From Bradyrhizobium sp. AZCC 2262 (GTDB lineage Bacteria > Pseudomonadota > Alphaproteobacteria > Rhizobiales > Xanthobacteraceae): 64,000 bases of DNA. Below the pieces are notes generated by a model, which saw only the letters and a list, made by a program, of their open reading frames with translations, was not told the origin of the DNA and searched no databases. Positions within the stretch are counted from its first letter, which is position 1, and each line of letters starts with the position of its first letter. Both the position numbers and the translations under genes were made by a program. The DNA lies in NCBI RefSeq assembly GCF_036924535.1, contig NZ_JAZHRT010000001.1:930001-994000 (forward strand). The letters are read 5' to 3'. Of the stretch, positions 57,697 to 64,000 are shown piece by piece.

Positions 57697-58989
57697 ATGG
57701 AATGCACAATGCCTGGAATCTGTCTGGCTCTGATTGGTGGCGGGAGATGGGCGCGCACCCACGCCGGAGTGTTGGCACAGTTTTCGGGGCGGATCGAGCG
57801 AGTTCTCTGGGTCACCCGCCACAACAGCGCGGCCGTCGATACCTTCATTGCACAGAATCCCGGCGCAGCCCCGACGTTCGAATTGTTCTCCAGCCTGAAT
57901 GCGGCGCTCGCAGAAAAGCCCGACGCGGCTATCGTAGTCACGGCCGACTCCAACCACGCATCAACCGCGGAAATTTTACTACGAAACGGGGTGCCTACGC
58001 TTGTCGAAAAACCGCTAGCGCTGAGCGGTCAAAGTGCAAAGCACCTGATTGAACTTGCTGAGCAGCGCAACATTGCGCTTTGCGTGGCGCTACATTTGCT
58101 CAAGGCGGATTTTTTACACTATTTCCGACAGTTGTGGATTGGCCGCCAGATCGACAGGATTGAACTGGAATGGATTGATCCCGATTTTGAGATGCGACAC
58201 GGGGAAGCAAAGTTTCTGAACTTGACTGCAAACAAGGCGGATGAAGCCATACCTCATCTTTGGTCAATACTGAGGGTGATTCAAAATGAATATGAACCGC
58301 AGCTTCGTGCTGCGAAACCTCGACCCCTCGGCGCCGTGGAACTGGAAATAGATGTGGGCTCTTCGCGAGCAACCATTGTGTTTGCAAGAAGAGCAACGGC
58401 ACGAAAGCGCGCCCTCAGACTGGCGTTTCAGGACGGCGGGACTGCAGAAATCGACTTTACAACGGAGCCCGGCCGGATCGCGATTGATGGCGCGGACCAG
58501 CCAAACTTGGAAGCTCGCACCCGCATCAGGCCACTCGCTACAGAGATAAGAGACTTTCTGGACGCTATCGATCGACCGGAAAATATGGCTTTGTCTACAC
58601 AGCTGGCTGCACACTGTCTTGGGTCTGTTACGTTGACAGAGACCGTTCGTGAGTTGCTCATAGAAAGAGAGGCGCAGGCCGTAGCGTTGCGTCTAATAAA
58701 CGGCGGTTCAATGCATGAGCCCGACGTTTCAGCGTGGATTATCGATAATATCGCTCCGCTGTTGGACACTCAGGGGACGCGTATTGATAGCGCGGACCAA
58801 GAAACGATAGGCCGGATCATTGAGGCGGTTCACAAAGCCGTCAGTGAGGAAAGTTCATGCGTAGTAGCTTCGCGCCGGTCCGAGGCGTCACCCGCGATGA
58901 TGTTAACTATCCGGCAATCCCGTTTCTTTGATCTCTTGATCAAAGACTTGTCTCAACTGCAAAAGCAGCGACCCATCGCCACATCCTGA
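57697..58989 (+). CDS. Gfo/Idh/MocA oxidoreductase with C-terminal extension
   Basis: A 430-residue protein. Residues 8-115 form the Rossmann domain (CLALIGGGRWARTHAGVLAQ, AIVVTADSNHA, PTLVEKPLAL) and 125-330 the dimer/substrate domain (ATEIRDFLDAI near the end). About 100 further residues, from MHEPDVSAWIIDNIAPLLDT to the end, match nothing I know. In context it may reduce the keto group of the CDP-4-keto sugar after methylation. The gene is visibly less GC-rich than its neighbours, especially in the second half, which suggests a separate origin. It starts at ATG 57697 (ATG 57709 also possible). Confidence 0.8.
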   Translation: MECTMPGICLALIGGGRWARTHAGVLAQFSGRIERVLWVTRHNSAAVDTFIAQNPGAAPTFELFSSLNAALAEKPDAAIVVTADSNHASTAEILLRNGVPTLVEKPLALSGQSAKHLIELAEQRNIALCVALHLLKADFLHYFRQLWIGRQIDRIELEWIDPDFEMRHGEAKFLNLTANKADEAIPHLWSILRVIQNEYEPQLRAAKPRPLGAVELEIDVGSSRATIVFARRATARKRALRLAFQDGGTAEIDFTTEPGRIAIDGADQPNLEARTRIRPLATEIRDFLDAIDRPENMALSTQLAAHCLGSVTLTETVRELLIEREAQAVALRLINGGSMHEPDVSAWIIDNIAPLLDTQGTRIDSADQETIGRIIEAVHKAVSEESSCVVASRRSEASPAMMLTIRQSRFFDLLIKDLSQLQKQRPIATS

Positions 58990-59101
58990 GGCAATTGAGG
59001 GCAGCACGCGCGCACCGATCCGGTGGTGTTTGGCATTTATCGTTCAGCCTGAACGCGGTACCTGCATTCTCCAAAGGTGCTTGTGGTGAAGCGAAGACCG
59101 T

Positions 59102-60058
59102 TCAGGACGGCTCCCAGCCGATCGATATGAGCTTGGCTGGTGGAGCGACCAGGGGTTGGCCGATCCGCTCCCAAATCGCACCCTGGCCGGTGGCCTGGAG
59201 TGTCAGCTTGACCCAGCTTTGAGGTACCGGCAGCAGCCAGGGTGGTCTGCCGTAGCTCGCACGGTGACGCGCGATGAGATGTGCGACCGTCACCGGTGCC
59301 GGGTTGGATACGATGAAGGTCTCGCCCTGCGCGCGGGGATTGCTCAGCGCGGTCGTAACGGCCGAGTTGAAATTCTGGATCGACAGCACGGATCGCTGCG
59401 CACATAGCGCCCCGAAGGGAAGCGGAATCGGCAGGCGCGAAAGCCGGTGGACGGTCGCGAAGTTTCCCTTCTCGCCTTCGCCATAGATCACGACGGGACG
59501 CAGGATTGTAAACGAAATTCCGGCCGCGCGTATCGCCTGTTCGGCGGCAAATTTGGATCGTCCATACGCGTTGTTCGGCGTCGGAAAATCATCCTCGGTG
59601 AGGTCGTGATCCGCATAAGAGCCGGACTGGGCGGCGATCGAGGAAATGAACACCAGATGCTTTGTCGGGCCGCGCGATATCGCTCGTGCCAGCGCCGACG
59701 TCGCGCGATGATTGACGCGATCATAAAAATCGTCGCCGGCGTATTTGTGAGCAATGCCGGCAAGATGAACGACGGCGTCGCATTGGTCCAGCAGGGGTTG
59801 CCAGTCGAACAACCGCGAGAGATCCGAAAGCGGAACGGCGGTCACGTCCGGATTGTCGAAGGAGGTCACCACTCTCGATGCAGCGATCACGCTATAGCCC
59901 TGCGCAACAAGATACGGAACCAGATGACGTCCGACAAACCCGTCGGCGCCGGTGACGAGCACCCTGGTTTTCTTGCTGTCGCGGCTATCCTGCGAGTCCG
60001 ACACGGCGCTCGACCGGGGACCGGCTCCGTCGCAAGCAGGTATGGGACGTGAGTTCAT
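59102..60058 (-). CDS. NAD-dependent sugar epimerase/dehydratase (extended SDR)
   Basis: About 318 residues. RVLVTGADGFVGRHLVPYLV carries the cofactor loop, HLAGIAHKYAGDD the family HLA, SSIAAQSG and YGRSKFAAEQ the catalytic Ser and YxxxK, then RPVVIYGEGEKGNF. Such UDP-glucose 4-epimerase-like proteins often accompany a sugar-phosphate initiating transferase, but no such gene is next to it here. The protein stops after ISIGWEPS, some 10-20 residues before relatives usually end, so a truncated C-terminus is possible. Start may be ATG 60058 or ATG 60100; neither has a good ribosome site. It is the only minus-strand gene in this part. Confidence 0.82.
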   Translation of the reverse strand: MNSRPIPACDGAGPRSSAVSDSQDSRDSKKTRVLVTGADGFVGRHLVPYLVAQGYSVIAASRVVTSFDNPDVTAVPLSDLSRLFDWQPLLDQCDAVVHLAGIAHKYAGDDFYDRVNHRATSALARAISRGPTKHLVFISSIAAQSGSYADHDLTEDDFPTPNNAYGRSKFAAEQAIRAAGISFTILRPVVIYGEGEKGNFATVHRLSRLPIPLPFGALCAQRSVLSIQNFNSAVTTALSNPRAQGETFIVSNPAPVTVAHLIARHRASYGRPPWLLPVPQSWVKLTLQATGQGAIWERIGQPLVAPPAKLISIGWEPS

Positions 60059-60479
60059 CAGCCCGGGAACGCTTTTTCGCCGCTGAGTTTCCTGTTGCAT
60101 CTAATCTGAAAAACCAGCTTTGCGTTTGGAATAGGCCCGCTGCCAATCTTCTTAATATAGGCCAGCGAATCGTATGGACGCAACCAAAGGTTGGCGGGAT
60201 CCTTCTCTCCCGCATAAGAAGGGGGATACGGTGCCACCAGGCAGCGTTTGGGAGCTGGGATCCCGTCGAGCCATTTAACCCCATCCGATGAGGTTTAATC
60301 CCGCCGTTGGCGGGGCACACCGCGTGGTGCAGTCTTCCAGGATCATTGTCAACACCTTCGGACGGATGAAAATCCGCCGGCGCCGGCGAGAGTCGTGGGC
60401 TTACACTGCCCTGAAGGGTTGGCTGCGGTCAATCAGGCGGCTAACGTCGATTCTGACGGCTAATGGAACAAGGCTTCCC
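60059..60479. other. Divergent intergenic region before the WbpB/D/E-like genes
   Basis: About 420 bases between divergent genes. The open frame continuing upstream of 60480 (to 60288) is arginine-rich and not homologous, so I treat it as non-coding. The segment before 60480 (AACAAGGCTTCCC) gives the ribosome site of the next gene. Two short CCATCCGATGAGGTTTAATC-like AT-rich patches near 60275-60300 may hold a promoter. No other feature seen. Confidence 0.4.
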
Positions 60480-61541
60480 ATGATCAGATTCGGCCTGCTC
60501 GGATGCGGGCGTATCGCAAAGCGCCATTCGGAACTTTTGGGCGGTAATCATATCGACGGAGCCGGGCTCGTTGCCGTTTGTGACGCCGTTCGTAACCGCG
60601 CCGACGCGATTGCGTCGAAGTTCGGCATTCCTGCGATTTATGGTATGGATGACTTCCTCGCCCGGAAGGACATCGACGCGGTGACGGTGCTGACGCCGAG
60701 CGGGATGCATCCCGACCATGTCATCGCCTGCGCGAAGGCCGGAAAGCACGTCGTCGTCGAGAAGCCGATGGCGCTGCGGCTGCAGGATGCCGACGACATG
60801 ATCCGCGCCTGCGACGAAGCCGGGGTCAAGCTGTTCGTCGTCAAGCAGAATCGCTTCAACGTTCCTGTCGTGAAGGCGCGCGAGGCGCTGGAGGCCGGCC
60901 GCTTCGGCCGATTGATTCTCGGCACGGTCCGCGTCCGCTGGTGCCGCGACCAGGCCTATTACGATCAGGATGCCTGGCGCGGCACCTGGGCCTATGACGG
61001 CGGCGTGCTCTCCAACCAGGCCAGTCACCACGTCGACATGCTGGAATGGTTCTTCGGCGACGTCGTCAGCGTTCATGCCCGTGCCGTCACGGCGCTGGCA
61101 AAGATCGAAGCCGAAGACACGGCGGTCGCAACGCTGAAATTCCGCAACGGCGCACTCGGGATCATCGAGGCGACGACGGCTATCCGGCCGACCGACCTCG
61201 AAGGCTCGCTTTCGATTCTCGGCGAGAAGGGGACGGTCGAAATTGCGGGCTTCGCCGTCAACCAGATCCGGCACTGGCGCTTTGTCGAAGAGCTTCCGTC
61301 CGATAGGGACGTGATCGAGAAATTTTCCGTCAATCCGCCGAATGTCTACGGCTTCGGCCATCAGGCCTACTACCAGCACGTGATCGACTGCCTGGTGAAC
61401 CAGCGTTCGGCGCTCGTCGACGGCCTCGAAGGGCGCAAGAGCCTGGAATTGATTTCCGCGCTCTACGAATCGATCGAGACCGGCGCCGAGGTGCCGCTTC
61501 GCTTCGCGCCGCGGCTGGGCCGGCTTGGTGTCGCCTCGTGA
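60480..61541 (+). CDS. WbpB-like Gfo/Idh/MocA nucleotide-sugar 3-dehydrogenase
   Basis: A 353-residue oxidoreductase: RFGLLGCGRIAKRHSELLGG, VLTPSGMHPDHVIACAKAGK, VVVEKPMALRLQDADDMIRA and the second-domain GGVLSNQASHHVDMLEWFFG with the catalytic His. WbpB/WlbA relatives oxidise C3 of UDP-GlcNAcA using NAD regenerated by 2-oxoglutarate. It is followed directly by an acetyltransferase and an aminotransferase, the same triad as wbpB-wbpD-wbpE of Pseudomonas. No UDP-GlcNAc 6-dehydrogenase (WbpA) is in the window. Start at ATG 60480 with AAGG upstream. Confidence 0.86.
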   Translation: MIRFGLLGCGRIAKRHSELLGGNHIDGAGLVAVCDAVRNRADAIASKFGIPAIYGMDDFLARKDIDAVTVLTPSGMHPDHVIACAKAGKHVVVEKPMALRLQDADDMIRACDEAGVKLFVVKQNRFNVPVVKAREALEAGRFGRLILGTVRVRWCRDQAYYDQDAWRGTWAYDGGVLSNQASHHVDMLEWFFGDVVSVHARAVTALAKIEAEDTAVATLKFRNGALGIIEATTAIRPTDLEGSLSILGEKGTVEIAGFAVNQIRHWRFVEELPSDRDVIEKFSVNPPNVYGFGHQAYYQHVIDCLVNQRSALVDGLEGRKSLELISALYESIETGAEVPLRFAPRLGRLGVAS

Positions 61542-62005
61542 ACCGGCCAGAGATACATCAGGCGGGCGTGCGCGACGTTGATTTCGGCACAGGCGTCAGA
61601 ATCGTCGAGCCGTGCAATCTCTACGGCTGCAGAATCGGCGACGACTGCTTTGTCGGGCCGTTCACCGAAATCCAGAAAGGCGTCGTGGTTGGCGCCCGCA
61701 CGCGGGTGCAGTCTCATGCCTTCATCTGCGAACTCGTCACTATCGGCGAAGACTGCTTTGTCGGCCATGGCGTGATGTTCGTGAACGATACGTTCTCGAC
61801 CGGCGGCCCGGCCCGCGGCAACAGGGACTTGTGGCGCGAGACCGTGATCGGCAACCGCGTCTCGATCGGCTCCAACGCCACGATCATGCCGGTCAGGATC
61901 GCCGATGACGTTGTCATCGGTGCGGGCGCGGTGGTAACCAAGGACATCACGGCGTCGGGGACATATGTGGGCAATCCGGCGCGCCGGCTGCTGGCGGACA
62001 AGTAG
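61538..62005 (+). CDS. WbpD-like hexapeptide N-acetyltransferase
   Basis: A 155-residue left-handed beta-helix acyltransferase with continuous hexapeptides (CRIGDDCFVGPFTEIQKGVV, then VTIGEDCFVGHGVMFVNDTF, VIGNRVSIGSNATIMPVRIA and VVIGAGAVVTKDITASGTYV) and the closing NPARRLLADK. The short length and the HGVMFVND segment are those of WbpD/WlbB, which acetylates the 3-amino group of UDP-2-acetamido-3-amino uronate. It starts at GTG 61538, overlapping the previous stop. It might also substitute for the missing LegH acetyltransferase, but context favours the WbpD role. Confidence 0.88.
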   Translation: MNRPEIHQAGVRDVDFGTGVRIVEPCNLYGCRIGDDCFVGPFTEIQKGVVVGARTRVQSHAFICELVTIGEDCFVGHGVMFVNDTFSTGGPARGNRDLWRETVIGNRVSIGSNATIMPVRIADDVVIGAGAVVTKDITASGTYVGNPARRLLADK

Positions 62006-62017
62006 GGAAGACGACCG

Positions 62018-63115
62018 ATGCCGGTGCCTTTCGCGGATCTGCAACTGCAGTATCAGACCATCAAAAGCGAGATCGACGGCGCGATTGCCTCCGTCATCCG
62101 CGACAACGCCTTCATTCGCGGGTCCTACGTCGATGCCTTCGAACGGGAGTTCGCCGCGGCCGTCGACGTCAGGCATTGCGTCTCCTGCGCCAACGGCACC
62201 GATGCGCTGTATCTCGCGATGGCTGCGCTGAAGGTCAAGCCGGGTGACGAGGTGATCACAACGGCGCATTCCTGGATCAGCACGTCGGCGATGATTACGC
62301 ACGCCGGCGCCACCGTGGTGTTCTGCGATACCGATGGCGCGACGTTCACGATCGATCCGGCGGCGATCGAGGCCGCGATCACACCACGCACCGTCGGAAT
62401 CATTCCGGTGCATCTGTACGGACAGCCGGCGGACATGGACGCGATCATGGCGATCGCCAACAAGCACGGGCTCTGGGTGATCGAGGATTGCGCGCAGGCG
62501 CACCTGGCCCGCTATAAAGGCAAGCAGGTCGGGACGTTCGGCACGGCCGCGACCTATTCTTTCTATCCGGGCAAGAATCTCGGCGCGATGGGCGATGCCG
62601 GCGCGGTCATGTCCAATGACGATCGGCTGGCCGAACACATGACCATGCTGGCGCGTCACGGCGGTGTGGTGAAGCATCAGCATCACATCGAAGGCATCAA
62701 TAGCCGGCTCGACGGCATGCAGGCAGCGATCCTATCGGCGAAACTGCCGCACTTGGCCCAGTGGACGGAAGCGCGGCAGAGCGCGGCCAAGGTTTATGAC
62801 GCCGGCCTCAACCAGATCGAGGACGTCTTGGTGCCGGAGGTCGCGCCGGACCGCAGCCATGTCTATCATCTCTACACGATCAGGCATCCGCGCCGCGATG
62901 CGCTGGCCGCACATCTGAACGCCAATGGCGTGCAGACCGCGATTAACTATCCGACCGCACTGCCGTTCCTGGCCGCGTATCAGCGGTTCGGCCATCGTCC
63001 CGAGCAATTTCCCAATGCATCCAGCGATCAGGGGAAAATCCTGTCGCTGCCAATGTTCGCGGAGATCACCCGCGAGCAGCAGGACGAAGTGATTGATCTC
63101 GTTCGCAAGTTCTGA
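62018..63115 (+). CDS. WbpE-like PLP aminotransferase (DegT/DnrJ/EryC1)
   Basis: A 365-residue aminotransferase. The PLP lysine is in YSFYPGKNLGAMGDAGAVMS; CANGTDALYLAMAALKVKPG, WISTSAMITHAGATVVFCD, VIEDCAQAHLARYKGKQVGT and GINSRLDGMQAAILSAKLPH are family motifs. It would add an amino group to C3 of the 3-keto sugar made by the dehydrogenase two genes upstream. Twelve bases separate it from the acetyltransferase. The family also includes enzymes acting at C4, so the position of amination rests on context. Confidence 0.9.
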   Translation: MPVPFADLQLQYQTIKSEIDGAIASVIRDNAFIRGSYVDAFEREFAAAVDVRHCVSCANGTDALYLAMAALKVKPGDEVITTAHSWISTSAMITHAGATVVFCDTDGATFTIDPAAIEAAITPRTVGIIPVHLYGQPADMDAIMAIANKHGLWVIEDCAQAHLARYKGKQVGTFGTAATYSFYPGKNLGAMGDAGAVMSNDDRLAEHMTMLARHGGVVKHQHHIEGINSRLDGMQAAILSAKLPHLAQWTEARQSAAKVYDAGLNQIEDVLVPEVAPDRSHVYHLYTIRHPRRDALAAHLNANGVQTAINYPTALPFLAAYQRFGHRPEQFPNASSDQGKILSLPMFAEITREQQDEVIDLVRKF

Positions 63116-63131
63116 AGCGGGGCGGGTGCAC

Positions 63132-64000
63132 TTATCGTTCGTCTGATATCACCTTGCCGTCGTTCGGCAGCGCGCCGGCTCCGACCAGTTCCACATTGCC
63201 GCCGAGCTTGGTCACCGCGCGCAGTGTTGCAGCGAGCTCGCTCTGCAGCGTCTCGGCCGGCGCTGCCGTCTCCGCCTTCAGCGTCATCAGATCACTCTCG
63301 CCGGATCGCGTGACGACGAGGCGCAGCCTTCCGAGTTCGGGATGGCGCTTGCCGATCTCGGCGACCTGTTCGGGGCGCACGAACATGCCCTTGACCTTGG
63401 TGGTCTGGTCGGCGCGGCCCATCCAGCCCTTGATGCGCATGTTGGTGCGTCCGCACGGGCTTGCGCCCGGCATCGCCGCGGTGAGGTCCCCGAGCGCGAG
63501 CCGGATCCAGGGATGCTGCGGGTCGAGCGAGGTGACGACGATCTCGCCGACGTCGCCGATAGCTACGGGATCACCGGTGCCGGGACGCACGATTTCCATG
63601 ATCAGGTCCTCGTTGACGACCATGCCCTCGCGCGCCGGCGTCTCGAACGCGACCATGCCGAGGTCGGCGGTGCCGAACGCCTGATAGGCATCGACGCCGC
63701 GCGACTTGACTTCGTCCTGCAACGATTTCGGAAACGCCGCGCCGGAAACCAGCGCGCGCTTGATCGAGGAGACGTCGCGCCCGGCGCTGGCGGCAGCATC
63801 GAGCAGGATCTTGAGGAAATCAGGCGTCCCGCTATAGCCGACCGGCCGATAGGCCTCGATCAGCTCGAACTGCTGTTCGGTATTGCCGGGGCCGGCCGGA
63901 ATCACCGCACAGCCCAGCGCCCGCGCCGAGGCGTCGAAAATGAAGCCACCGGGCGTCAGATGATAGCTGAAGGTGTTGAGCACGACGTCGCCGGGCCGGA
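63132..64000 (-). CDS. PaaK-like AMP-dependent acyl-CoA ligase (C-terminal part)
   Basis: The C-terminal 289 residues of an adenylate-forming enzyme; the start lies beyond base 64000, where the frame is still open (RPGDVVLNTF). It resembles phenylacetate-CoA ligase: GYSGTPDFLKILLDAAASAG, ALVSGAAFPKSLQDEVKSRG, YQAFGTADLGMVAFETPARE, then VNEDLIMEIVRPGTGDP and GEIVVTSLDP, LALGDLTA, GRADQTTKVKGMFVRPEQVA with the flexible hinge. It is convergent with the aminotransferase and is probably unrelated to the sugar locus; substrate unknown. Confidence 0.88.
   Translation of the reverse strand, partial: RPGDVVLNTFSYHLTPGGFIFDASARALGCAVIPAGPGNTEQQFELIEAYRPVGYSGTPDFLKILLDAAASAGRDVSSIKRALVSGAAFPKSLQDEVKSRGVDAYQAFGTADLGMVAFETPAREGMVVNEDLIMEIVRPGTGDPVAIGDVGEIVVTSLDPQHPWIRLALGDLTAAMPGASPCGRTNMRIKGWMGRADQTTKVKGMFVRPEQVAEIGKRHPELGRLRLVVTRSGESDLMTLKAETAAPAETLQSELAATLRAVTKLGGNVELVGAGALPNDGKVISDER

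Noticed and set aside
60288..60479. N-terminal extension of the WbpB-like protein
   Set aside because: The 64 extra residues are Arg-rich and unlike the family, which begins at MIRFGLLGCG; a ribosome site precedes ATG 60480.
1..64000. tRNA, rRNA, insertion sequences, integrase or attachment sites
   Set aside because: None seen by eye: no transposase or integrase motif, no flanking terminal repeats and no cloverleaf-like segment recognised in the gaps. A tRNAscan or ISfinder search could still find small ones.

Overview
The window is high-GC DNA with long operons, many ATGA/GTGA start-stop overlaps and no tRNA, rRNA, IS element or CRISPR that I can see. A TRAP transporter, a class III CoA-transferase and a very large envelope-polysaccharide locus fit an alphaproteobacterium of the Bradyrhizobium/Rhodopseudomonas type (Hyphomicrobiales). 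That placement rests on gene style only; no marker gene is present.

Layout. 1-2.7 kb: a TRAP transporter (dctP-dctQ-dctM, minus) with a divergent GntR/FCD regulator; dctP carries a one-base frameshift just after its signal peptide. 3.0-8.6 kb: two zinc metalloproteases lacking a Sec signal (a leishmanolysin-like M8 enzyme and an M10/RTX enzyme with three nearly identical CARDB-type repeats), a small unknown protein and a CaiB/BaiF CoA-transferase. 9.1-17.2 kb (plus): flippase, AsnB-type amidotransferase, acyltransferase, two glycosyltransferases, methyltransferase and sugar epimerase. 17.3-34.9 kb (minus): a long operon that starts with a CMP-legionaminic-acid type pathway (LegB, LegC, LegG, LegI, PtmE, PtmF, LegF/PtmB, PtmA) and runs into a flippase, methyltransferase, PhyH-like dioxygenase, three glycosyltransferases, UDP-xylose synthase and a candidate polymerase. 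35.1-39.4 kb (minus): heptose genes (GmhA and an HddC-GmhB fusion), a second candidate polymerase and a Wzz-like protein.

39.5-46.8 kb (minus) is the most unusual part: a second, divergent nonulosonate-like cassette. It holds a CBS-GHMP kinase fusion, a NeuB-SAF-TIM-barrel fusion, a NeuA-like cytidylyltransferase, three SDRs and a free-standing TIM-barrel isomerase. It resembles no standard sialic, legionaminic or pseudaminic pathway and is my main candidate for an undescribed system. 47.1-54.2 kb (minus): a GtrA/GtrB-like module with two very large GT-C-like membrane proteins and a methyltransferase. 54.5-59.0 kb (plus): CDP-6-deoxyhexose genes (RfbF, RfbG), a NovU-type sugar C-methyltransferase and a sugar oxidoreductase, suggesting a C-methyl-branched CDP sugar. 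59.1-63.1 kb: a lone epimerase and a WbpB/WbpD/WbpE-like triad for a 3-acetamido sugar. The window ends inside a PaaK-like acyl-CoA/adenylate-forming enzyme.

Taken together the locus could supply unusual activated sugars (CMP-legionaminate, an unknown CMP-ulosonate, GDP-heptose, UDP-xylose, a CDP-C-methyl sugar and a 3-amino uronate), assemble them with about six cytoplasmic transferases plus Und-P-dependent ones, and export by a Wzx/Wzy-type route. Two flippases and two polymerase candidates suggest two polymers or a modified O-antigen. No initiating sugar-phosphate transferase and no Wzm/Wzt ABC exporter is visible, so the locus must extend beyond the window or depend on other loci.
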